From the NCBI RefSeq assembly GCF_003597395.2, contig NC_133769.1, positions 178,143,954 through 178,207,953 on the forward strand: 64,000 nucleotides of DNA. The letters are read 5' to 3'. The first letter of the stretch is position 1, and each line of letters begins with the position of its first letter. Below, one piece after another: positions 37,901-49,900 of the stretch. The DNA is from Chelonoidis abingdonii. Lineage: Eukaryota > Chordata > Testudines > Testudinidae. The translations under genes were made by a program, and so were the position numbers. The notes under the pieces were generated by a model. The model was not told the DNA's origin and searched no databases. It was given only the letters and a program-made list of their open reading frames with translations.

Positions 37901-40900
37901 CAAAAAAAGATTCACAATCAGTTGAAAATGAATGTTGGGCATTATTGAGGCTGGCAGCACTAAGCACATAAGAGAGGTTCCTGCTCACAATCCAAAGAAT
38001 AGAGAAGGGTCGAAAGAAGTTTTTGCTATTTATATCTACCTATATCTCTCCCTGACACATTTCTCTATATAAGGGTAATCCAGAGTTTGGTTTTTAACAA
38101 GATATTATATAAAAGAAAAGAATAGATGTTAGATATTTTAAATTGCATTATTATAGTGTAAAATCCTAACTCATTTCAAACTATTCCGCTAAAAAAACTG
38201 CTTTTATATCTGCTTCTGGAAAAACCATGGCAGGATCTGTTCTACAGTTAACTGTTTGTTGTCAACCTCATGCAGCTGAGGGTATGTCTACACTACACGG
38301 ATATTACCAATTTCACATAAAACCGTTTTGTAAAACAGATTGGTAAAAAAGTTGAGTAAACACGCGCCACACAAAGCACAATAATTTGCGGTGTGCGTCC
38401 ATGTACCAGAGGCAGTGTCGATTTTCTAGAGCATTGGCACCGGGGTAGCTATCCCTGGCCAGTGCATCCGAGTTCAGATTGCTTTCCAGAGCGGTCACAA
38501 TGGTGTACTGTGGGATACCGCCCGGAGGCCAATACCGTCGATTTGCGGCCACGCTAACTCTAATCTGACATGGCAATACCGATTTCAGCGCTACTCTTCT
38601 CGTCGGCAAGGAGTACAGAAATTGGTTTAAAGAGCCCTTTATATCAATATAAAGGGCCTCTCTGTGTGGACGGGTGCAGGGTTAAATTGGTTTAATGCTG
38701 ATAAATTCGATTTAAACGCGTAATGTAGACCAGGCCTAAGTAACTGGTCAACCATGTGGTACCAGATGTCTTTGGAGCATCACTTTACACTACCCAGACC
38801 AGCTGCAGTTGGATTTTGGCTGGCAAAGGCTGAGCAGCTGAAGCTAAGCAAAAGCTGTTTCTAATTTTTGTAAAAATATAAAAATAAAGTTCCTATCTAG
38901 AATAAAAATTAAAGACATCCTGCTGGATACTTTCAAATCTTAAAAATATAAACCCGACCACGAGTCATCTGATCGTTCTCAGAATTTCCCATCTGAATGT
39001 ACTCAAAGCATCAGCACAGGGTGAAATGTCTGGCACCAGGGAAACTGCCCTCTACTGTTCTGTCACCCTATAACAGGACCAGTACTTATTGAGAAAAACC
39101 TCCCTGAGAGCACTGGATAAGATTTTGCCGAAACTGAAATGGTTCTAAGGGCCTGATCCAAAACCAACTGAAACTGAAGGGGGTCTTTCTATTGACTTCA
39201 ATGTGCTTTGGATCAGGACCTTGGTAGAAACACACTGCTCCATCCTATTGGCAAGAGAAAGGCCTATTCAAGGAACCTAGAAGCGAAAAGGGGTGTAACA
39301 CATATTCACACAGAATGGGAGCCACTACAGTATTTCTACATAGAGTGCTTCTGCCAACATGCACGAGCTGAAATTGAAGAAAAGCAACATCACTTGCCCC
39401 ATAACCTCAGCTATGCAGAACAACGCAATCCACAGCCTCAGAAACAACCCTGACATAATAACAGAAAAGGTTGACAAAGGGGGTGCTGCAGTCATCATGA
39501 ATAGGTTGGCATACGAACAAGAGGCTGCTAGACAACTCTCCAACCCCACATTCTACAGGCTATTACCCTCTGACCCCACTGAGGATTACCAAAAGAAACT
39601 ACATTGTGTGCTCAAGAAACTCCCTAAAGCAGCACAGGAACAAATCTACACTGACACACCCCTAGAGCCCGAGCCAGGGGTATTCTATCTGCTACCCAAA
39701 ATCCATAAACTGGGTAACCCTGGACGCCCCATCATCTCAGGCATTGGCACCCTGACTGCAGGATTACCTGGCTATGTAGACTCTCTCCTCAGGCCTTACA
39801 CTACCAGCACTCCCAGCTATCTTCGAGACACCACTGACTTCCTGAGGAAACTACAATCCATTGGTGATCTTCCTGAAAATACCATCCTAATCACTATGGA
39901 TGTGGAAGCCCTCTACACCAACATTCCACACAAAGACGGACTACAAGCCATCAGGAATAGCATCCCTGATACCATCATGGCAAACCTAGTTGCTGAAATT
40001 TGTGACTTTGTCCTCACCCACAACTATTTCAGATTTGGGGACAATTTATACCTTCAAGCTAGCGGGACTGCTATAGGTACCCGCAGGGGCCCACAGTATG
40101 CCAACATTTTTATGGTTGATTTAGAACAATGCTTCCTCAGCTCTCGTCCCCTCACATCCCTACTCTACTTGCACTACATTGATGACATCTTCATCATCTG
40201 GACCCAAAGGAAGGCAGCTCCCACCAAGATTTCAACAATTTCCACCTCACCATCAATGTCAGGCTGGACCAGTCCACATAAGAGGTCCACTTCCTAGGCA
40301 CTACAGGGCTAATAAGCGATGGTCAGATAAACACCATCCTATAACGGAAACCTACTGACGGCTATAATTACCTATATGCCTCCAGCTTTCATCCAGACGA
40401 CATCACACGATCCATTGCTTACAGCCAAGCTCTAAGATACAACCGCATTTGCTCTGATCCCTCAGATACAGACAAACACCTACAAGATCCCTATCAAGCA
40501 TTCTTAAAATTACAGTACTCACTTGGTGAAGTGAAAAAACAGATTGACAGAGCAAGAAAGGTACCCAGAAGTCACCCACTACAAGACAGCCCAACAAAGA
40601 AAGTAACAGAACGCCACTAGCTGTCACCTACAGCCCCCAACTAAAACTTCTCCTGTGCACCATCAAAGATCTAAAACCTATCCTGAAGGACGATCCCTCA
40701 CTCTCACAGACCTTGGGAGACAGGCCAGTCCTCGCTTACAGACAGCCCCCCAACCTGAAGCAAATACTTACCAGCAACTACACACCACACAACAAAAACA
40801 CCAACCCAGGAACCAAACCCTGCAACAAATCCTGGTGCCAACTCTGTCCACATATCTATTCAAGGGACATCATTATAGGACCTAATCACATCAGCCACAC

Positions 40901-43900
40901 CATCAGAGGCTCGTTCACCTGCACATCTATCAATGTGATATATGCCATCATGTGCCAGCAATGCTCCTCTATGTACATTGGCCAAACTGGACAGTCCCTA
41001 TGTAAAAGGATAAATGGACACAAGTCAGATATTAGGAATCATAACATTCAAAAGCCAGTAGCAGAACACTTTAATCTCTTTGGTCACTCAGTAACAGACC
41101 TAAAAGTGACAATTTTTAATTTTTCAACAAAAAAAATTAAAAAACACCACCAACGTGAAACTGCAGAACTGAAATTAATTTGCAAACTGGACACCATCAG
41201 ATTAGGCCTGAATAAAGACTGGGAGTGGTTGGGTCATTACAGAACCTAAACCTATTTTCCCTAATACTAATTCCTCCCCTCCTATTACTTGCAACTTCTT
41301 GTCAACTGTTTGAAATGGACCACTCTCATTACCACTTCAAAAGTTATCTTTCCTCCCTTGGTATCCTGCTGTTAATTCAATTGTCTCATTAGACTGATCT
41401 CACACTTGGTAAGGCAACTCTCGTCCTTTCATGTATTTATACCTGCTCCTGTATGTTCCACTTCATGCATCTGATGAAGTGGGGTCTAGTCCACGAAAGC
41501 TTATGCCCAAATAAATTTGTTAGTCTCTAAGGTGCCACAAGGACTCCTCGTTGTTTTTTACAATATGAAGGTTACTTAATTTGTTTGAGAAAAGCATTTT
41601 TAAATTTTGATGCACTTTAATAGTTACAAACTACCTCACAAATCTATCCAGAGTTCAGTTTGCCATGAAATCTGCCCTCAAAATAACATTCTTCTCTGCT
41701 CTTTGTGCACTTGGTACAAGATTTTTTTTTTTTTAACTGAATAGCTACGTTTAGTTTATAAATAAATTGCCTGATTTTCAGAGGTGATGAGTATCCAAAT
41801 GGTTCTCAGTAAAGTCAGTGGAAATTGCTGGATGCTCCAGACACCAAAAAAAAAAAATTAAAAAAAAATCAGGCCACTCACTAATACATTTAAATAAGGA
41901 ATTAATTCCTTATTTTACGGATTTATAGCTCCTAATTAAGAAGTTTAGATACACATTTTGAAAGTCTTGATCTTGGATGTGTGTGTTCAGGTTTCTTGTT
42001 CTCTGAACTGCTCTGCTATCGGCCTCGATCAAGGCAACTATACTAAAGCATCTGCTATATGAGCTGTAAAAAGTAGATGTCTAAACAGCTTGTTAAAATT
42101 GTCCCTCCAAGTCCACTGAGGGAGAGGAGCAAAACTAATGCAGCGCCTAGCCACTCCCTGCACCACATTCTTCCTTAACGTCACCACCAAATCCCTGAGA
42201 TTGTATACTGTCCTAACCTGCCTCCCAACTTTGTATCTTACCATTCACAATTCTAAAAAAATCTCTGTGCCATCTTCGTAAAGCTTCTGTCCCTGACTAC
42301 TGAATGTTGGAGTTCAGGAATGTTGCCTCTTTTTTCTTGGTGAGTAACACACACAAGTAACAAAATCAATTATATATTAAAAGGAATTTTACTAACCTTG
42401 AATAGTTGCCAGTGTACTGTTGCTCATCAGAGCTGGGCTGAGAGCACCGCCTAGCGTCCCTGGATTGAGACTGAGTAAGGCACCTCTGTGATACCAAGAA
42501 AATAGGACAGGAGATAGATCAAGGGAGATTGCATTACTATTCAGAGACCATCATACAGAGAAAGAAGGTAGAATTCAAGGATCTGATTTTTTAAAAAAAC
42601 CTCTCCTGTAGTATTTTAAATTTCTCTCATACCACCATGTGGTCTTGGATAAACCCTTCACAACTGCCTTATAACACTGTGCTTAACAACAAGCCTGAAG
42701 AACAGGCACCCCAAAAGCACAGATTGTAGAGTATTACTGCTGTGAATTACACTCAAAGTGACTTCTTGGGACACTGCAACTCTTTAGAGAGCTATTGGAA
42801 GGAAATGAGAATAAAGAGAAACTGAAAGAACTACAAGGCATTTACAGCAATTTTTTTTTTTAGTCACACAGCATCAACAGAATGATTTCCAATAAATATT
42901 CAGATTTTCTCCATCTTGCTCTGGGTCCAAAGGAACAGAACTGAACACAGGGGAATGAAGGGACTCTAAGATGCCAGTTCAATTTAAAGTTAGCAGCATG
43001 GATAGTGTAGTTTAATGGTTACAGCAAGGAAATAGTAGTCAGAGCTCCTTGGCTCTACACCCAGCTCGGCCACTGACTTAATGTATGACTGATCAAGTCA
43101 TTAAACTTTTCAGCTTCCTCATCTACAAAATGGGGATAACATCCCTATAGGGGTGTTGCAGGGCTTAATCCATTAGTATTTGTAAACCCTTTGAGAGGTG
43201 TAGGTGAAAGATGCTAAAGTGCAAAACACAGTATTAAAAAATCATGATAAATAGAGCCCATGTAAATAATTCCAAGCATTGCTATTTTCTTCATTTATCA
43301 TCTAAAATGCAAAGACAAACCTTACCCAGCTGCAAACTGTGAGGGTGCCATCAAGCCTGGGTTTAGTCCTGCTGCAGCAGCCATGGCAGCGAGACTTGCA
43401 TTTGCAGGCAACTGTGCAGCACCTTGTAGTGCAGCTGCTGCCGCTGTTTGCAACCCTGATGCCGTCACCATCACCTGGCTGGTCCCAAGAGGGGAGGACA
43501 AGGGAGTAGAGGTTGTCTGTGTTGTGCTGGTCTCACTGGCACTGGATGCCTTGGAAGTGGAGGCTGAGGCAGAAGGGGAAGGACTCAGAGAGGGTGAAGT
43601 CACTGCTGAGGAAGCTGGAGGTGCTGTAGAGATCACGGTTGCTGTGTTGTTGGAGGTGGTTTCTGTTGTGCCTGGAAGCAGGATTCCAGTTAGAACAGTC
43701 CAAAGCACAGGCGTGCCTGAACAGAAACCTCTACCACCTGGACTGGTCAGCACAGGAAAGAGGAAGCGAGACAGACACATCTCTGTGGGACTGAAGGGCA
43801 CAGTGAATTCAAGAGAGGGGGACTAGTGAGTGTGGATCTCAGATCACAACTGTCTCTTCAGGAGGAGGCTGGGTGGCTCAGGTTGGTAATGGGAGTGCCT

Positions 43901-46900
43901 TTCGCTTCTAGGACACCACGGGGTGCCAGTCTCAGCACAGAGGCCAGACAGAACAGCCATGAAAAATGCATTACTCTGACATAGAACTGAGACACATTGG
44001 CAGGGCAGTGTAAGGGAAGCTTGCACGGCAGTTGCCCACACAGTCATTTCAGTGGCAAAACAGAGGCCTTCACTCTCTAGGACTGTCAGTCCAGAGTTTT
44101 CCATCAGTACTGAATTGCTTTTTAATTAAAAATGTTTAAAAGGGCAAGGTGAAAGTGAGATGAGAGGAAGGAAATCAGACTCAAGTCAAATTGAGTATCT
44201 GGGCAGTGAGAAGGGAAATCCTCCATATTGTTTCTCTGCATCTGTATACCTAAGCTATCTTTGCGAGTTCCCAGAGAATCGTTTGCTCCCCACAAAGCAC
44301 TCCTTTTGTACTCTATTTTTCACCTTCAGCTAGGCAAGTTATGGGCATCTGAGACTCCTACACAACATGTCTTACAAGAATACAGCATGTCTTACAAGAA
44401 TACAGCAAATCCAAGAGCCAGTTGTCTACGGAGATTTTAGACTGCAACACAGGAACATCAAAAATCTCAAAAAAGACTGTTCACCTTAAAATCTTTATCT
44501 GTTTGATATGTAGACACCACCAGTAATCCACTTGCTCTTCCATGCTATTATCTGAATTGGTTATCCCTGAATGCAGCGGTTTTCTGAAAAACCTGCTGTG
44601 CTGATGCAGCTTGGGTTGTATCTTACCTGTGACTGACAGACTAGTGACAGTAGCACTAGTTAGAGGGAGCACAGGGTTGACAGTCAGAGTAGTAGCTGCA
44701 CTGCTTGTCACAAGGCTTGGCGTGGTTGCCACCTAGAGGTTAGAAGAGAACATAACTGTGCATAAGAAGGAAAAGAGAGTTATCTGACTTGGGTTCTTAT
44801 CTCCCCATCCTCAACCGAAGATGAGGATAGGAAATGATATACACTTTTTAAATTTCATTCAATTGTTTTAGTGCTTCAATAGGCAGAGTCTAGGCCCACA
44901 TTTGCTCCACTCACGGACCTGATATGTCCCAACAGCAGCAAACCCACCACACACATACTGTCCCAATACCTGAGTGGTGGTTCATCAGGATCTAACCATC
45001 AACATGCAGCATCTCAGGATTTTCAAATATCCTCAATTTAACAAGAGGCAAGTGTTCAAGGAGATTTTCTATACATGCTTTTTCTGATACTTCTCAAGCT
45101 CGAATTCACTTACTCTGATTAAAGGCACTCCATGCACCAATATATCCTAGCCACATTTGTCATATAGGTGTTTTACCATTGCTAAGTGTAGTGTCTTGTT
45201 TTACCTTTAACAACCAAATTATCTGAACTTTTGTGTATTTTCTTGGTTTGAAGGACCTCTTTCAGAGAATTCAAATGAAATGAACTGCCTTTACTTCTGG
45301 ACAACTTAATGGAAAAAAGCTATAAATAAACTGAAGGGAATTCAGAGAAAATCAATCAATGTGATTAATGGGCTGGAGGGATTGATTTATTAGGAAAGAC
45401 TAAAAATTAAATATCCATATCAAGGACTATAAGTGTATGTATGTGCATCCAAGACATGTTAATTGTCTATAAGTATCTAAAGCATATGTACATCAATGAA
45501 GAAAAGTTATCAGTTATACCCTCTTGGACAACCCAAAATATGAATAAGGGATAGCATTAAACAAAAGAAAATGTATGTAAATCATCAGGAAATCGTTCTA
45601 ATAGGGAAATCTGTAAGCCTGATGAATATTCTCTTAAAGGAAGTGATTACTGTCGCTTGACATGTTTAAAACTAGGTTGGAGAAGGATGACTCTGTTAGC
45701 ATTTTGCTCTAACATACTATGAACAAAAAACAAAACAAAACAAAACAGCTAGAGCTGCAGCACATCTGATCAACATGGGTTACTGTGAGCACATCAAACC
45801 TGTCCACCATGCTCTACACCGGATTCCTATGGAACACAGAGTCAAGTTCAAGGTCTTGATCCTTATCTTCAATGGCCTGGGCCCAACATATCTACAATAG
45901 TGCCTAAAACTCCCAGATGAAAAAACAGGGTTGACACTTCTCCTCAGGCATAATGTAACTTTACACCACAAGGTAAAATGTGTGGTTGCAGGCAACAGAA
46001 TTTTCTCAAGGACTTGTCTGAGACAGGAATGAACTCCCACAGGAACTAAAACCATCACAAACCTCACCACCTTCTGCTCCAAGTGCAACGTGCACATCTT
46101 CCACCTTGCCTTCTGTAGCATAAATACACAGCAACATGTACAAAAAACAGAAGAAAACACCTTCTAAAACAACTACACTACACTGCACACATAATTTCAT
46201 CCCTGAGGAGAGGATGACAAAAGGAACAAACCACACATGACATTTAATATACTGCTGGATGGTGCTCAGATACTACAGTGATAAGGGCAGTATAAAATCA
46301 TATGTAGAATAGACTAGCTAGAGGCTACATGAAATCCACAGACTTCATATTTTCAGAAGCATAGCTACCATCTCCAGATAACAATAGACCTCCCTGAACA
46401 ATGGTGGCGTGGAGCTCAAGGAACCTGATGAATGCACTTTGTTTACTTATGTTTTCAGTAAGTTTGTGTTTACTTTAAATATAAGGTTTAGAAAATGAGT
46501 TACAAAGATTAGCTAAACTCTTTTTTCACTTTGATATACATTAACCCTGCCCAAAAGGGACAAAAATAATAGAATCAGGTTTGGGTGACTCAGTCTGCCA
46601 ACTGCTGCCTAGAAATTGATAGGATCTATTGCTGATTCAATGCATTAACGTGACTGGAACAAGATGGAAAGGGTGGAACTGGGTAGCATTTTTTTCCTTT
46701 TACAGAAAGGGGTTTGGATAAGTACGCCGATACGGAAAAGAATTCAAACACGAATTATGATTTCTTAACATATGTCCAAAGCAGTAATATAAACTGCATC
46801 TTTGTGAGTTGTATTCAGTCAGCTGCGAATTACTACCAGAGCAAGTTAGGAGTTCAGTTTGGGCATTTAAACAATGCATTCACACTGGCTGATTTGTAAC

Positions 46901-49900
46901 ATTTACCTTTTGTTTATAGTACACAGTGGGAACCAGTAAATATAATATTAAAAATACCAATTAAGTATCACAGTTACAATTGTGAGTACAACTCTGCTGC
47001 ACAGAGGTGAAAAATGTGTGTAATTCCCATTATTGCCAGGAGGAGAGGAGTGACTGATCTTTTCCAATGTGCTCAGCCATCTTCATTTCTTGATTCTTAC
47101 CAGTGAGGTTGGGCAAGGGAAAATTGCTTTGATGGGAGAGCTGCTGGTTCCACCACTACTGGGTGGGTTGATCCTTTTCTCCTTCTGGCGCCGGTTACAG
47201 AACCAAACGCGGATCACCTCCTTCTCCATGTTCAGCTGGTCAGCTATCAGGGTAATCTCCTCCGAGGTAGGCTTTTGGTTCTGAAAAATGAGAAATATTT
47301 GAAAATCATGGAAATTACTTTGATTAGTGTTGCATTATGGGTCCAGCATAGCAAGATTCTAAACTAAAGAACTGGAGGAAGGAACAACATATAGCTGGAA
47401 TAGGCCTTCCTGTTTTACCAAAGCAGATGTTGTCAGGAAAGGATTAAGCAAAAGTGGGACCTGATGAACCATCCTCCCAATCCCCTAACCTCAGACGGAG
47501 CCTTCCTTCCTGTTCAGCATCCCCAACAGTCAGAACTTCCTTCTTCTCATCCAGCTCCTCCCCAACCAGACCGTTTTTTCTTCCTAGCTGCCAACTCCCA
47601 AGTTTGTCATTTTACAGTTCTCACCCAGCTCCCCAAATGCTCCTTCCTCTAAGTTGCACCCAAAACCTCTTCTGGTTTGTCAGGGAGAAGCGCTCTCCCT
47701 GAAATGCCTCCTTACTACACTTTCCCAACGTGACGCTACTGAACATGGGTGTTTCCTCTAGTACTTCCTGAGCTAGATTCTCTTCTGTGTTCAAGCAGAC
47801 AGCGTGCCACTTACTGCTCCCTGACATGGGGGCTGGTTCTGTGCTGGCCCCATCATTAGTGCGAGATACCTTGGGCCTGCACTAACCTACAACACTTGCC
47901 TAGGGACCCTAAGCTCTGCTATGCATCCAACATGTGCCTTAAACATGTCCTTTCAGAGAGAAGGGAATAACCATAATTTTGGCAAGGCAGAAAGCCAGGG
48001 ATGAAGCCTGAGACCTTGCAGTAAGGGGAGAGTCTTTCATCACCTCATGGGGAAGGGAGAGGCATCAGTGATGATCAGATGATCTGCAAGTTGTCTGCAC
48101 TGAGAGCACAACAAAATGATGTTCAGGAGGCACCTGCAGAGGTGAGACTTGGACTCTAATTTATCTTGCACTTGTGACCACAGTACTTAAATTACCAAAG
48201 TTACATATAGTCAACTAAGAGTCTAAACATAAATGATGTTTGGTTCTCTTTCCACCTTTCTCAAGTGCACAGACACTTATTTCCTTTTCTTTTCTCCTTC
48301 CCGGTGTGCATAATATCATGGCTTAATCCACTGCTTGATATCCTTGAGTAAGAAACTAAGGGGAAACAGAGCTGTCAAGAACCAATGGGACAGCACTTAC
48401 ATTTTTTATTTTATTAAAATTAGGTGAATACAGATCATTTTGCTTGGTACAATATTTACTATTTCCCCTTCCTTGGTACATACACTTTACTAAGTGGATT
48501 GAAAGATTGCCTAAGTATGGCCCTCTCTAAGCCTCTCATGAAATGATACTCTCATGGTGGCTGGGCCTTTAAGGGAAGTCAGGGACAAGACTACTCATGA
48601 CAGGCTCCTGTAAGGGAGAATGAGCCAATATAGTTACTGGTAATTAAATCCCTGGGTGGTTGGTTGACAGCTAATTAATGAGAACGATAAAGGGTTGGCT
48701 CACAGAGACAGAAAGTTCATGAGAGCTATTTTCCTCAGAGAGCTCAACAGAGCCAGGGGCCTGGAAGGCATGGTCTGAGGGACAGGGAACTCCCAAACAC
48801 TGGCAAGAAGGCCAACTACATGTTGCCCCAGAAAAGAGGTGCAGTTGAAGATAGCAACAGACCTCTGGCTCTGGAGAAGGATTATTCCCAGATAGTGTCA
48901 AGAAGTCTAACTCCAGGGAAAGGAGTTCAGCTGACAGAACTTTGCTGTAGGGGAATGGTGGACCCAGAAGTGGAGCGAAGTTTTGCTTGTATTTTCATTG
49001 AGCCTTTGGTTAATAAACAGACCTCTCAGTAGAGGTATTGTTCCCTGTGTAAAGCTTCATTACACTTGTTGATGACATTCGGGGAAACTGAGGGAGCAAC
49101 TACAGCACTACACTTGGCCAGTGGAAGTGCTATAGGGCAAGTACACCCTGTGACAGACTTGTAACAGTTTTGCAATACACTTTCACAACTCACTACAGAT
49201 TTCCCTACCTTTGACAGGAACAATCTGCCCACAACATACAGATTGATACACCTGCAAATGTATGAACACACAGACTAACACGGCTAAAGATATCAGCAGA
49301 TGCACACAACAACAAACTTATATTGTGCTTTTCAGCTGAGGATTTTACAAACCTTGTTTTATATCTGAGGAAACAGAGGCAGAGTGATTATATGATTTGC
49401 CTAAGGTATCACAGCAAACCTGCGACAGAACATGAGGGATGAGAACTGAAGAGTTCTGACTCTCAGTCCTGTTCCAACAACTAGATGACAGAGACAGATT
49501 GAAGATATACTAATATTCAATGTCTGTTATGTTTAATATGCATCTTAAATATATTATTTCTTATATTGTATCCACAAGAATCATTGCATATCCTAAAATG
49601 TTTCCTAGCTGAAGAAATCTTTTGACCTTAATGGACATGTTTTTGAGCAAAGCCACTATTCTTCTTTATTACAAATTGGCTGAGTAGAGCAACTGATTCA
49701 CTGACCTCCAGAAAACTCTTCTCTAAGGCCACACGTATGTTGGTCTCTATGCTGGTGCGTTTCTTCCTCCTACGGTTCAAGCCCTCAATCCCCAGCCCCG
49801 GGGAATTCAGGGCACTTGGGCTGGAGAGAGCTGAATCAGATGAGAGATTTTCTGAAAGAGAACAGAAGAGAGCATGTATCAGTAAGAGACTTTGTGTTAG

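Larger units (their letters stand above)
39225..41562 (+). mobile_element. Penelope-like element (RT + GIY-YIG), inactivated
   Basis: A Penelope-like retroelement. The first long frame (39359-40297) carries the RT motifs [63 protein letters not shown] and the catalytic [10 protein letters not shown] frameshift near 40225 ends this frame; coding continues in another frame with [10 protein letters not shown], preceded by an internal stop near 40342. The last frame (40713-41249) holds a Cys-rich segment ([10 protein letters not shown]), then the GIY-YIG endonuclease ([46 protein letters not shown]). The 3' end carries 'ctgatgaagtggggtctagt' and 'tgttagtctctaaggtgcca', the tail familiar from turtle genomes. 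At least two disabling changes, so not autonomous. Boundaries approximate. Confidence 0.88.
34974..42396 (-). other. POU2F1 intron before the last exon
   Basis: Contains a DNA transposon, the duplicated assembly block with an N gap, a 76-bp foldback, a Penelope-like element and A/T-rich simple sequence. Nothing recognised in 41563-42396 except a T-run near 41722 and A-runs near 41849-41870. Confidence 0.7.
44733..47100 (-). other. POU2F1 intron with LINE fragments
   Basis: Carries a CR1-like tail (about 45290-45700) and an L2-like fragment (about 45779-46080), both sense on the + strand. The remainder to 47100 is unremarkable A/T-rich intron. Confidence 0.65.
47281..49705 (-). other. POU2F1 intron within the homeodomain
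   Basis: Splits the homeodomain after FLE. Contains a possible LTR-like repeat (about 48520-49160) and an old MIR-like fragment (49330-49490). Confidence 0.65.

Noticed and set aside
37628..38455. Genuine tandem duplication of the POU2F1 terminal exon
   Set aside because: Differences are mostly small indels next to a fixed-size N gap, pointing to sequencing and assembly error.
43383..43826. 147-codon open frame on the + strand
   Set aside because: It is the exact antisense of the Ser/Ala-rich POU2F1 exon; repetitive codons keep the opposite strand open. No start or splice context of its own.
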